A stretch of DNA of 64,000 bases. It comes from Nonomuraea ceibae (GTDB lineage: Bacteria; Actinomycetota; Actinomycetes; Streptosporangiales; Streptosporangiaceae). Every line of letters starts with the position of its first letter. Position 1 is the stretch's first letter. Both the position numbers and the translations under genes were made by a program. Below are positions 7,566 through 15,513 of this stretch, one piece after another. Under the pieces are notes generated by a model. That model searched no databases. It was not told where the DNA came from and saw only the letters and a list, made by a program, of their open reading frames with translations. Where the stretch lies: the NCBI RefSeq assembly GCF_019396325.1, contig NZ_JAHKRO010000043.1, forward strand, positions 1 through 64,000. The letters are read 5' to 3'.

Positions 7566-8405
7566 CTACGTGCCGCGTGCGGCGAGCCGGGCGAGCGCGG
7601 CGGCGCTGGGGCTGCCCGGACGCGCGGTGTAGATCACCATCCGCAGATCGGTGCCGGGCAGCAGCAGAGTCTGGCAGTCCAGCTCCAGCAAGCCCAGCTC
7701 GGGGTGGTGCAGGTGCTTGCGCAGCGTCGGTATGGGGCGTACCTCGTGGTTGCGCCAGCTGGCGGCGAAGTCGGGGCTGTGCGCGGCGAACTCGTTGACC
7801 AGCTCGCCGAGTACGCGTTCGGCCGGGTGACGGGCGCTGGCCGCGCGCAGCTGGGCGGCGGTCTGCCGGGCGTATTCGCCCTGCGAGCCGTCGGCGGCCG
7901 AGCAGAGGGTGCCGTTCAGCCGGATGGACAGCCGCACGGCGTTGCGTTCCTCAGCGGGCAGCGACCCGAAGTCGGTGATCAGGTCGGCTGCCGCTTCGTT
8001 CCAGGCCACAATGTCCTGGCGTTCGTCGGTGAGGTAGGCGGGCACCGGCCCGAGCCGGTCCAGCAGCTCGCGGGCGAAGGCGGGCACCGGCGCCCGGCCG
8101 GTCTCCGGGGCGGGCGGGGCCTGCCCGGCCAGCCGCGCCAGGTGCTCGCGCTCGGCGTCGGTGAGCCGCAGCGCCGTGCCCAGCGCGGCAATGACCTGCG
8201 GGGACGGATGCGGAGCGCGGGCCTGCTCAAGCCGTTCGTAGTAGCTGGTGGAGACCCCGGCCAGCGTGGCCACCTCTTCGCGGCGCAGGCCGGGAGTACG
8301 GCGGGCGCGGCGGCCTGGCGGGTGGACGGCCGTCGCCGGCAGCTGGTCCGGGCGCAGCGCCTCCCGCCGGCGACGGAGAAAGTCGGCCAGTTCAGCTCTG
8401 CTCAC
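7566..8405 (-). CDS. XRE-family regulator with MmyB-like ligand domain
   Basis: 279 aa. The N-terminal HTH reads RRRARRTPGLRREEVATLAG with VSTSYYERLEQARAPHPS, which is the hallmark of the actinobacterial MmyB-like group. The C-terminal domain (MmyB-like, PAS-related) has the standard PAYLTDERQDIVAWNEAAAD segment and ends with HHPELGLLELDCQTLLLPGT. GTG 8405 is chosen as the start (SRAELADFLRRRREAL). It is divergent from the NTF2-like/NmrA pair, which is the usual kind of target for this regulator type. The ligand is unknown; related domains are thought to bind fatty-acid-like ligands. Confidence 0.9.
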   Translation of the reverse strand: MSRAELADFLRRRREALRPDQLPATAVHPPGRRARRTPGLRREEVATLAGVSTSYYERLEQARAPHPSPQVIAALGTALRLTDAEREHLARLAGQAPPAPETGRAPVPAFARELLDRLGPVPAYLTDERQDIVAWNEAAADLITDFGSLPAEERNAVRLSIRLNGTLCSAADGSQGEYARQTAAQLRAASARHPAERVLGELVNEFAAHSPDFAASWRNHEVRPIPTLRKHLHHPELGLLELDCQTLLLPGTDLRMVIYTARPGSPSAAALARLAARGT

Positions 8406-8538
8406 CCGTCCAGGCTGCCACAGTGGCGGCCGCCTTAGCCACGGACCAGGGGTCCGGGGCTTACCCGTCCGTTCCACGGCGCCCGGATCCGCGGCCAGGC
8501 TGGCATGACCACATTCCACGGGACACCGGAGGACGAAC

Positions 8539-8982
8539 ATGCCACGCACTCCTGAGGAGACGATCCGCCGACTGCTGGATCTGCTGCTGGCCAAGGACAT
8601 GGATGCCATCGCCGATCTGTGGGCGGAGCAGGGCACCGCCGAGTTCCCGTTCGCTGCGGGGGACGCGCCGCGGCGGCTGGCGGGGCGGGATGCCGTCCGT
8701 GACTATCTGGCCGGATATCCGGAACGGATGGACGTACGGGAGATACCTGTAGTCACCGTGCATCACACGCAACGGCCGGACACCATCGTGGTGGAGTTCA
8801 CCGCGCACGGGTACACGGTGCGCACCGGCGAGCCCTACCGCATGGACTACATCTCCGTGATCACGGTCCATGATGGCCTGATCACGCACTACAGGGACTA
8901 TTGGAGCCCGCTGGCCGCCGCCTCGGCGACCGGGACGCTGCCCGAACTGCTCGGCTCGCTGCGCTCGGGAGCCTCCCGATGA
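8539..8982 (+). CDS. NTF2-like (SnoaL-like) protein
   Basis: 147 aa. It has the cone-shaped NTF2-like pattern: PEETIRRLLDLLLAKDMDAI, DLWAEQGTAEFPFA, a LAGRDAVRDYL helix, and a final IHSVI-like strand here read as YISVITVHDGLITHYRDYWSP. Members include polyketide cyclases and isomerases, but many have unknown roles. GGAGGACGAAC precedes ATG 8539. The stop overlaps the start of the NmrA-like gene (ATGA), so the two are translated together and probably act on the same compound. It is divergent from the XRE regulator. Confidence 0.85.
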   Translation: MPRTPEETIRRLLDLLLAKDMDAIADLWAEQGTAEFPFAAGDAPRRLAGRDAVRDYLAGYPERMDVREIPVVTVHHTQRPDTIVVEFTAHGYTVRTGEPYRMDYISVITVHDGLITHYRDYWSPLAAASATGTLPELLGSLRSGASR

Positions 8983-9998
8983 GCGGCGTGCTGGTCACCG
9001 GCGGCACCGGGAAGACCGGCCGCGTGCTGGCGGAGCTGCTGCGGGGCAACGGCGTCCCGGTCCGGGTCGCCGCTCGCAACCCGGCTGCCGGGGATCCTGA
9101 CGCCGTCCGGTTCGACTGGAACGACCCGGGCACGCATCGGGCCGCGCTGCACGCGATGGACCGCGTCTATCTGGTGCCTCCGGTGAATGCCGTGAATCCG
9201 ATGCCGCTGGTCGAGCCGTTCCTGGACGAGGCGGAGCGGCTCGGCGTGCGCCGCGTGGTGCTTCTCGGCTCCGCCGTCGTGCTGCCGAACGCCCCCGGCG
9301 CGCTTGAGCTGGCCGCACGGGTACGGACTCGGCCCGGGTGGGTCGTGCTGCGCGCGTCCGGGTTCATGCAGAACTTCCTGCGCCCGCATCCGCTGGGCGA
9401 GCGGCTCCGGCAGCACGGCGAGATTCACACCGCCGCCGGTGACGGCCGGCTGGGCTGGATCGACGCGCGCGACATCGCGGCCGCCGCCTCCGCCCTGCTG
9501 ACCAACCCCGATGACGAGCCCAGCGGGAGGCCCGATGAAGGGCAGGGCGACCGGCGTGACTACCTGCTCACCGGGCCGAAAGCGTTGAGCTACCAGGACG
9601 CGGCGGCGATCATCACCGCCCGCACCGGCAGGCCGATCAAGGTGCTGGCGGTCGAAGCCGACGAGCTGGCGGCCGGTTACCGGGCCGCCGGCATGCCGGC
9701 CGAATTCGCCGCCGCCCTTGCCGCCGTGGACGCCGGCCTCAGCGCCGGCCGGGACGACCTGGTCAGCACCGCGGTGCTGGACCTGACCGGCCGCCCGCCC
9801 CGCTCGTTCGACGAGTTCGTCCAGAACCACGCGTCCGAGTGGGCGAACGGCGTGGCCGGGTGGGATCGACGTTCAGCACTCCAGCAGCCGGTGTCGCGGA
9901 AGGCCGGGGATCAGGACCTGGGATGGGCTGGTGACGATGACGTCGCCTGCCTTCCTGTACGGTGCCCGGTTCACAATGGCGGGTATGGATCTGCGTGA
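8979..9998 (+). CDS. NmrA-like NAD(P)-binding protein
   Basis: 339 aa. It starts with VLVTGGTGKTGRVLAELLRG, the G-x-x-G-x-x-G loop of the NmrA/atypical SDR family, then VRVAARNP with the Arg that selects NADP(H). VYLVPPVN and VVLLGSAVV follow, and WIDARDIAAAASALL is the conserved helix of this group. The family includes NADPH:quinone reductases and redox sensors. Translation is coupled to the NTF2-like gene. The last 50 residues after FVQNHASEWA look unrelated to the family, and the frame runs 14 nt into the next gene, so the natural stop may have been lost by a small indel. Confidence 0.85.
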   Translation: MSGVLVTGGTGKTGRVLAELLRGNGVPVRVAARNPAAGDPDAVRFDWNDPGTHRAALHAMDRVYLVPPVNAVNPMPLVEPFLDEAERLGVRRVVLLGSAVVLPNAPGALELAARVRTRPGWVVLRASGFMQNFLRPHPLGERLRQHGEIHTAAGDGRLGWIDARDIAAAASALLTNPDDEPSGRPDEGQGDRRDYLLTGPKALSYQDAAAIITARTGRPIKVLAVEADELAAGYRAAGMPAEFAAALAAVDAGLSAGRDDLVSTAVLDLTGRPPRSFDEFVQNHASEWANGVAGWDRRSALQQPVSRKAGDQDLGWAGDDDVACLPVRCPVHNGGYGSA

Positions 9999-10836
9999 GT
10001 TCGGCGAGTTCTTGAGGTCGCGGCGGGATCGCATCCGGCCCGGCGAGGTGGGCCTGCCGGTGCAGGCGCGCCGCCGCGTACCTGGGCTGCGCCGGGATGA
10101 GGTGGCCGCCCTGGCCGGTGCCTCAATCGACTACTACAACCAGCTTGAGCAGGGGCGCGGCGCGCAGCCGTCGGAGCAGATGGTGGCGGCGCTCGCCCGC
10201 GCGCTCCGGTTGAGCGAGGACGAGCGAGCTCACCTGTACTTCCTGGCAGGCCGCCCCATTCCGCCGAAGCACAGTCTCGCCGCGCACGTGCACCCCGGCA
10301 TGCTCGACCTCCTGCAGCGGCTGCCCACGACCCCAGCGGCAGTGATCACCGATCTGCACGCCGTCCTCGTCCAGAACCGCCTCGCCACCGCGCTCCTCGG
10401 GCCGATCAGCAAGGCCAAGGGGCGCGAGGCGAGCTTCGTCTACCGCTGGTTCACCGATCCGCAGGCACGCTCGCGCTACCACCCGGACGAGCATGGTCAT
10501 CAGTCGCGCGTCTTCGTGGCGGATCTGCGCGCCGTGGCGGCACGGCGCGGCCGGGACGAGCAGGTGGCCGGCCTCATCGGCGCGTTGCTGTCGGCCAGCC
10601 ACGAGTTCGCCGAGCTGTGGGCACACCAGGAGGTCGCGGTACGGCGGGCCGACCGCAAGCGCCTCCTGCACCCGGAGCTGGGCGAACTCGAGCTCGACTG
10701 CCTCAGCCTGCTCAGCGAGGACGGAACGCAGCGGCTGCTCTGGTTCACCGCGCCGGTCGGCGGCGACTCGGCCGAGAAGCTCGCGCTGCTCGACGTTCTG
10801 GGCAGCCACGACCTCAGCGCTTCTACGGCTGGATGA
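9985..10836 (+). CDS. XRE-family regulator with MmyB-like ligand domain
   Basis: 283 aa. The HTH has VPGLRRDEVAALAGASIDYY with NQLEQGRGAQPSEQ, the MmyB-group signature. The C-terminal ligand domain has ITDLHAVLVQNRLATALLGP, FVYRWFTDP and LLHPELGELELDCLSLLSED. ATG 9985 (MDLREF) is preferred; ATG 9976 is three codons upstream. It overlaps the end of the NmrA-like gene on the same strand, so it may be co-transcribed with it. Its tail overlaps the tail of the convergent oxidoreductase by 14 nt. It is a paralogue of the regulator at 7566-8405, so the two bracket the NTF2-like/NmrA pair. Confidence 0.9.
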   Translation: MDLREFGEFLRSRRDRIRPGEVGLPVQARRRVPGLRRDEVAALAGASIDYYNQLEQGRGAQPSEQMVAALARALRLSEDERAHLYFLAGRPIPPKHSLAAHVHPGMLDLLQRLPTTPAAVITDLHAVLVQNRLATALLGPISKAKGREASFVYRWFTDPQARSRYHPDEHGHQSRVFVADLRAVAARRGRDEQVAGLIGALLSASHEFAELWAHQEVAVRRADRKRLLHPELGELELDCLSLLSEDGTQRLLWFTAPVGGDSAEKLALLDVLGSHDLSASTAG

Positions 10837-11740
10837 TGACCTTGCCCTTGGCGTGGCCCTGGGCGAGGTGGTCGAACGCCTCGGAGGCCCGTGCCAGGGG
10901 AACCGTGCGGTCAATCATGATCTGCAGCCCCGCGTCGGCGGCGGCGACGACCTTCGCGAGCCGCTCCGTGTCGGAGCCGTGGAAGACGAACTCGGCGCGA
11001 ACGTTCCGGCCGGCGGCTCGTTCGACGTCCGGCGGGACGTTGAGGCCGACGAGCAGGCCGCCCGGCCGGAGCACGTCGAGGGAGGCCGCCTCGGTGTCAC
11101 CCGCGATCGGGTCGATGACCACGTCGGCGTGAGAGACCACGGTGCGGAAGTCGGTCGCGGTGTAGTCGATCACCTCGTGCGCGCCGAGCTTACTGGCGAT
11201 CTCGGCACCGGGCGGGGACACGGTGGTGACGACGTGCGCGCCCGCCTGGCGCGCGAACTGGATGACGAACCCGCCGACACCCCCGGCACCGCCATGGACC
11301 AGCACCTTCTGGCCGGGCTTCAGCTCCGCGACTTCGAACACCACCTGCCAAGCCGTGCCGGCGGCTGTCACCAGACTCGCGGCGAGGCCGAGCGGGACCG
11401 AGGCCGGGGCGGCCACCAGCCTCGTCGCCGTGACGGCGGCATGCGAGGCGACGGCCCCGCCCGAGCCGGGGTCGGTACGGGCGATCACCGCGTCACCGAC
11501 GCTCCAGCCGGTGACTTCGGGCCCGACGTGCTCGATGGTTCCGGCGAGGTCGGTGCCCACGACCGAGGGGAAGGTGATCGGGAAGAAGTCCCGCACATGG
11601 CCGGCGCCGATCTTGACGTCCAGCGGGTTGAGCGCCGCGCCGGCGACCTTGACCAGCACTTGGTCGGCGGAGAGGACCGGGTCGGGGAGCTCGGCGACGA
11701 CCGGGCGCTCGCCGTAGGCGGTGTAGTGCAATGCCTTCAT
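10823..11740 (-). CDS. NADP-dependent quinone oxidoreductase-like MDR protein
   Basis: A 305-aa medium-chain dehydrogenase/reductase of the zinc-free quinone oxidoreductase group. The N-terminal GroES-like part reads MKALHYTAYGERPVVAELP with VLVKVAGAALNPLDVKI; the Rossmann part has VLVHGGAGGVGGFVIQFAR (the A-x-x-G-V-G type loop) and EVIDYTATDF. No zinc-binding Cys/His cluster is present. It would reduce a quinone or enone with NADPH; the substrate is unknown. The ATG overlaps the stop of the chimeric remnant upstream (TGATG), so they share a transcript. Confidence 0.88.
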   Translation of the reverse strand: MKALHYTAYGERPVVAELPDPVLSADQVLVKVAGAALNPLDVKIGAGHVRDFFPITFPSVVGTDLAGTIEHVGPEVTGWSVGDAVIARTDPGSGGAVASHAAVTATRLVAAPASVPLGLAASLVTAAGTAWQVVFEVAELKPGQKVLVHGGAGGVGGFVIQFARQAGAHVVTTVSPPGAEIASKLGAHEVIDYTATDFRTVVSHADVVIDPIAGDTEAASLDVLRPGGLLVGLNVPPDVERAAGRNVRAEFVFHGSDTERLAKVVAAADAGLQIMIDRTVPLARASEAFDHLAQGHAKGKVIIQP

Positions 11741-12063
11741 CAGTTCGTGCCTTTCACTGCGTCGACCTGGTCGAGCCGGCTGAGCCAGTCCTCCAGGTGC
11801 CAGGTGCGGACGATGCGTCCGCCGGAGATTTCGTGGAATTCGTGAATGCGGACCTGGATCTCGCGGCCCGTCGGTGCGACGCCGAACAGCTCATGCTCCT
11901 GAGGAACTCGCACGACCGGGAGCACGGCCCGGTTCGCCCGCAGCCGGGACACCGCGCTGGTGTCGGATGTGCAGGAACGGCCCGCACGGGCGAGTTCCAC
12001 GGCTGCAGCGCGGCCGATCCCGCTGCCGGCCCCGGTCACAAGAACAACCAGATTCTCGGACAT
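11740..12063 (-). pseudogene. Chimeric remnant: SDR N-terminus joined to NTF2-like C-terminus
   Basis: A 107-codon open frame whose first 29 residues (NLVVLVTGAGSGIGRAAAVE) are the cofactor loop of an SDR and whose last 45 (REIQVRIHEFHEISGGRIVR and onward) are the end of a SnoaL/NTF2-like protein. Neither half is a complete fold. It most likely arose by an internal deletion that fused two neighbouring genes in frame. The join lies in about residues 30-60. It is still open and still coupled to the oxidoreductase by TGATG, so it may be kept only as a translated leader. Confidence 0.65.
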
Positions 12064-12139
12064 CAGGCGATTCCTCCTTCGACTTTCGAGATCCCACGGT
12101 CGTCGGTTCCGCTCCCGGCGAGAAGGCGGCGCTCACACT

Positions 12140-12163
12140 GGTGATGACGTCACCGGGTTAACC
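12140..12163. promoter_or_regulatory. Adjacent palindromes upstream of kelch gene
   Basis: GGTGA-TGACG-TCACC (12140-12154) is followed directly by a second symmetric element with core GGTTAACC (12156-12163). They lie 60-80 nt before the kelch start and 80-100 nt before the divergent remnant, a good place for an operator. No regulator gene is adjacent. Confidence 0.4.
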
Positions 12164-12223
12164 GGCGCCTGGTGCCCGGCTGTCCGCTCGGCCAGCGTTT
12201 GGGGGGCAACCGAAGGAGATGTC

Positions 12224-13258
12224 ATGAAGCTTTGGACAGGCGTGCTGGCCGCTGTCGTTCTCACCAGCGCCCAGACGCACCCGGTGCCGGCAGAGCGGCC
12301 GGCCGTACAGACCGAGCCGGTCCACGGTCAGGGGTGGCGGACGCTCGCCCCGATCGCCGGCGGCCCTCGCCAGGAGCACAGCGTCGCCGTCGTCGGCGAG
12401 AAGCTCTACGTGATCGGCGGTGTGCTCGACGAACCGGCCTTCCCCACCACGGCCCGCATGGAGGTCTATGACACGCGGCGCGACACCTGGTCGACCGCGG
12501 CACCGCTGCCGGTGGCGATGAACCACCCCAACGCGGTGACGGTCGGCGGCAAGATCTACGTTCTGGGCGGGCTGTCCGGCGGCACGTCGTGGCAGGCGCT
12601 GCGCGACGCCTTCGTCTACGACCCCCGCACCGGCCACTGGACCCGGCTCCCGTCGGTCCCTGCGACCATGGCGCGCGGCAGCGCCGCGATAGGCGTACGC
12701 GGAACGAAGATCTACCTCGCGGGCGGCATGCTCACGCTGACGCCGGGACCCGGCGGCCTCCAGGACACCGTGGCGACCGTGACGTCGTACGACGTGGTGA
12801 GCGGCCGCTGGGAGAAGCTGCCCGACCTGCCCGAGGCGCGCGACCACGTCGGCGGGGCCGTCATCGGCTCGACGTTCTACGTGGTGGGCGGCCGCGACCG
12901 CGGCCAGGTGAACGTCCGGGACACCGTTTACGCCTTCGACCTGCGAACGCGCCGCTGGTCGGAGCGTGCGCCCATGCCCACCGCCCGTGGCGGGATCGCG
13001 ACCGCCGTCGTGGGCACGAGAATCTATACCTTCGGCGGCGAAGGCAGGCACCACGGCGGCAACCCGAACACCGTCTTCCCCGATGTCGAGGCCTACGACG
13101 CTGTCCACGACCGCTGGCAACGGCTCGCCCCGATGCCGGTGCCCCGCCACGGCACCGCCGCCGTCGCGGTGGGCGGCACGATCTACATCCCGGGAGGCGG
13201 TACGGCGGGCGGCGGCGCCCCGGTGGCCGTCAATGACGCCTACCGGCCTGCTCGCTAG
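12224..13258 (+). CDS. Secreted kelch-repeat protein
   Basis: 344 aa. It begins with a signal peptide (MKLWTGVLAAVVLTSAQTHP, cleavage probably around residues 22-26). The rest is about six kelch repeats, each with a G-G pair (KLYVIGGVLD, KIYVLGGLSG, KIYLAGGMLT, TFYVVGGRDR, RIYTFGGEGR, TIYIPGGGTA) and a downstream W such as RRDTWSTAAPLP. Together they form one six-bladed beta-propeller. The role is probably sugar or protein binding outside the cell; nothing catalytic can be read from it. GAAGGAG lies six nt before ATG 12224. It is a single-gene unit. Confidence 0.9.
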   Translation: MKLWTGVLAAVVLTSAQTHPVPAERPAVQTEPVHGQGWRTLAPIAGGPRQEHSVAVVGEKLYVIGGVLDEPAFPTTARMEVYDTRRDTWSTAAPLPVAMNHPNAVTVGGKIYVLGGLSGGTSWQALRDAFVYDPRTGHWTRLPSVPATMARGSAAIGVRGTKIYLAGGMLTLTPGPGGLQDTVATVTSYDVVSGRWEKLPDLPEARDHVGGAVIGSTFYVVGGRDRGQVNVRDTVYAFDLRTRRWSERAPMPTARGGIATAVVGTRIYTFGGEGRHHGGNPNTVFPDVEAYDAVHDRWQRLAPMPVPRHGTAAVAVGGTIYIPGGGTAGGGAPVAVNDAYRPAR

Positions 13259-13538
13259 GCACCGTACGAGGCCGGGCGCGATGACCACCTGCGCGCTCGG
13301 CCAAGCTCGGAAGCCGCCGTGTCACTCCCCCAGACCGAAGGGTCGCGCGACGAGCTCGCTGGTGGTGATGGACGCCTTGGCGCTGAGAAACCTCGTGATC
13401 CGGCGGTGTTCATCGCCGACCTGCAACGCCGCCACACCGCAACCCTCGACCGGTTGAACAAGGCATCGCGCAAGGACGGGCCAGCCGCGATGCCGCGTAA
13501 CACCGTGACGGTGGTGGCATCCTCGTCCGGCACGTCGT

Positions 13539-13928
13539 TCAATGATCGAGCGTGGCGAGTGCACGCCGTGCGACATCGGGCGGGGCTGCCGCGATGACCC
13601 TGTCGAGTGCGCCCAGGGACGTCTGCAGGTCTGTGATCGACTGTGTGATCCTTTCCCGCTCCCGGTGAAGATCGGCGAGAAGGTCGGAGCACGTGGGGAT
13701 CAGCCGGTCGCCGTCGTCGCGTAGGCAAGGGAGGATCGTGGCGATGGCGGAGGTGTTCAAACCGGCGGCCAGGAGGCTACGGATGCGACGGACGGTGTCG
13801 ATGTCTTCGTCGCTGTATTCCCGGTAGCCGCTGGGGCGCCGCGCGGGGTGGAGCAGGCCCTGTTCTTCGTAGTAGCGCAGCAGGCGCTCGTGAACGCCGG
13901 TCCGTCGTGACAGGTCACCGATGCGCAT
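13539..13928 (-). CDS. MerR family transcriptional regulator
   Basis: 129 aa. MRIGDLSRRTGVHERLLRYY with EEQGLLHPARRPSGYREYS is the MerR winged HTH, and the following coiled-coil dimerisation helix runs through LLADLHRERERITQSITDLQ. No conserved metal-binding Cys pair is visible, so it is a small-molecule rather than a metal sensor. GGAGG lies six nt before ATG 13928. It is divergent from the MFS exporter and the shared region holds a MerR-type promoter with a long spacer, so it probably activates the exporter on ligand binding. Confidence 0.92.
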   Translation of the reverse strand: MRIGDLSRRTGVHERLLRYYEEQGLLHPARRPSGYREYSDEDIDTVRRIRSLLAAGLNTSAIATILPCLRDDGDRLIPTCSDLLADLHRERERITQSITDLQTSLGALDRVIAAAPPDVARRALATLDH

Positions 13929-13967
13929 GGCGCCTCCTTCGTGTGCCGCGGGAAATCGTCGCACGAC

Positions 13968-13999
13968 TTGACTCTCACATCCATGTGAGACTCTAGCGT
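13968..13999 (+). promoter_or_regulatory. MerR-type promoter of the MFS gene
   Basis: TTGACT (13968-13973) and TAGCGT (13994-13999) are separated by 20 nt, longer than normal and characteristic of MerR-activated promoters. The spacer holds the perfect palindrome CTCACAT-CC-ATGTGAG (13974-13989), where a MerR dimer would sit and twist the DNA. Transcription would begin about 7 nt after the -10 box, at or within a base of the MFS start codon. Confidence 0.75.
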
Positions 14000-14006
14000 C
14001 CTCGCC

Positions 14007-15191
14007 ATGAGAAAGACATTCGCGACACTCGCCGCCCTGTGCGTGAGCGTCTTCGTCGTCGGAACGTCGGAATACCTGATCGCCGGGCTGCTGCCTCAGG
14101 TCGGAGCGGACCTGGGCATATCCGTAGGCATGGCAGGCCAAGCCGTCACCGTCTACGCGCTGGGAGTCGTGGTCGGTGGGCCCCTTGTGGCCGCGCTGAC
14201 TGCCAAGATGCCCCGTAAAGGACTGGCGCTCGGTCTGATGCTGCTGTTCGCGGCGGGCAGCGCCATCAGCGCTCTGGCCCCCTCCTACGAACTGCTGCTG
14301 GCAGGACGCCTGGTCTCTTCCTTCAGCCACGCCGCCTTCCTCGCCCTGGCCCTGGTGATGGCGACCAGCGTGGTGCCGCCGGACAAGACGGGGACGGCGA
14401 TCGCCACGGTCGCCTCCGGCTTCACCGTGGCAACCCTGCTCGGTGTGCCTTTGGGCGCGCTGCTGGGTGAGAGCGCCGGATGGCGCACCCCGTTCGCCGT
14501 CCTGACCGCCCTGTCGCTGGCGGGCGTCGTGCTACTCGCAGCCGTCCTGCCCAAGCAGCCGGCCCCGGCTACGCGGCTGCGAGACGAGGTCCGCGTGGTG
14601 ACCCGCCGGCCAGTCCTGCTGGCCATCGCCACCACCGCGGTCGGATTCTCCGGCGTCGCTACGGTGTTCACCTACATCGCCCCGCTGATGACGCGCGTGT
14701 CTGGATTCTCTTCCACAGCGGTCTCCGGGCTGCTGCTCGCCTACGGAGCGGGCAGCTTCGTCGGCAACCTCCTTGCCGGCCGGCTCACCGACAAGTCCAT
14801 GAGCGCCACCGTGCGCGGCGTCTTCGGCGGGCTGGCCGGTGTGCTCGTGCTCATTCCGTTCGCCGCCGTCTGGCAACCTTCCGCGGTGGCGGCGGTCTTG
14901 GTGCTCGGCCTGCTCTCCACCGCCACCATCGCGCCGCTGCAGGGGCTGATCCTGCGCCACGCCGGCGATGCCCCCACGCTGGCCGTCGCCGCCAACGTGG
15001 GCGCCTTCAACCTCGGCGCGGCCGCCGGTTCGGCCCTGGGCGGCGTCATCGTCTCGGCAGGCGCCCTGCGCTGGACCGGTCTGGTCGGTGCGGTGCTGAG
15101 TCTGGCGGGCCTGGCCCTGACTTACCTCGTCCTGCCCCGAACTCGCGCGACAACGCAGGCGGCCGAAAACGACGTCCCGGCCACCATCTGA
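14007..15191 (+). CDS. MFS exporter, DHA1 family (Cmx/AraJ-like)
   Basis: A 394-aa, 12-helix major facilitator. Near the N-terminus it has VGTSEYLIAGLLPQVGADLG, typical of the AraJ/chloramphenicol-exporter branch, then AALTAKMPRKGLALGLMLLF (motif A region) and GRLVSSFSHAAFLALAL. The branch exports drugs or sugars by proton antiport; substrate is unknown. ATG 14007 lies directly downstream of the predicted -10 box with no room for a ribosome site, so the transcript is probably leaderless. It is divergent from and probably controlled by the MerR regulator. An inverted repeat follows at 15196-15217. Confidence 0.9.
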   Translation: MRKTFATLAALCVSVFVVGTSEYLIAGLLPQVGADLGISVGMAGQAVTVYALGVVVGGPLVAALTAKMPRKGLALGLMLLFAAGSAISALAPSYELLLAGRLVSSFSHAAFLALALVMATSVVPPDKTGTAIATVASGFTVATLLGVPLGALLGESAGWRTPFAVLTALSLAGVVLLAAVLPKQPAPATRLRDEVRVVTRRPVLLAIATTAVGFSGVATVFTYIAPLMTRVSGFSSTAVSGLLLAYGAGSFVGNLLAGRLTDKSMSATVRGVFGGLAGVLVLIPFAAVWQPSAVAAVLVLGLLSTATIAPLQGLILRHAGDAPTLAVAANVGAFNLGAAAGSALGGVIVSAGALRWTGLVGAVLSLAGLALTYLVLPRTRATTQAAENDVPATI

Positions 15192-15195
15192 CTCG

Positions 15196-15217
15196 CCACC
15201 GGCCGCGGCCGCGGTGG
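15196..15217 (+). terminator. Possible terminator after MFS gene
   Basis: CCACCG and CGGTGG enclose a GC-only loop that is itself self-complementary. It starts four nt after the MFS stop. There is no T-run, which is common in actinobacteria. The following 300 nt up to the convergent MBL gene holds nothing recognisable. Confidence 0.4.
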
Positions 15218-15513
15218 TCGCCGCAAGCTGGGGCGATCGCCGGGCCAGGCTGCGCGCCGTACGGTCGAGGCGTAGCCCCCCGCCGCTCCCCCAGCTTCCC
15301 CGGCGGCCGAGACCCGTCACAACACTTTCTCTTCCGGACCTTTGTCCACCTTCACATGCGGCAGCGCGTCCACGGTCGGGGCCCCTGAGCACTGCGCTGG
15401 CCCGTCACGTCCGACCTTCTGCCATCCAATACTCCGGGCGGTTCGTCGTACTGCTGCCGCCTGCACGCCGCGCGTGGAGACTTCGTCGGCGAGGTGTCCC
15501 GGTCGCGCTCGCT

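Noticed and set aside
8979..9998. The odd C-terminal 50 residues of the NmrA-like protein considered as an extra domain
   Set aside because: They have low complexity, lack motifs and run into the next gene, so a lost stop codon is more likely.
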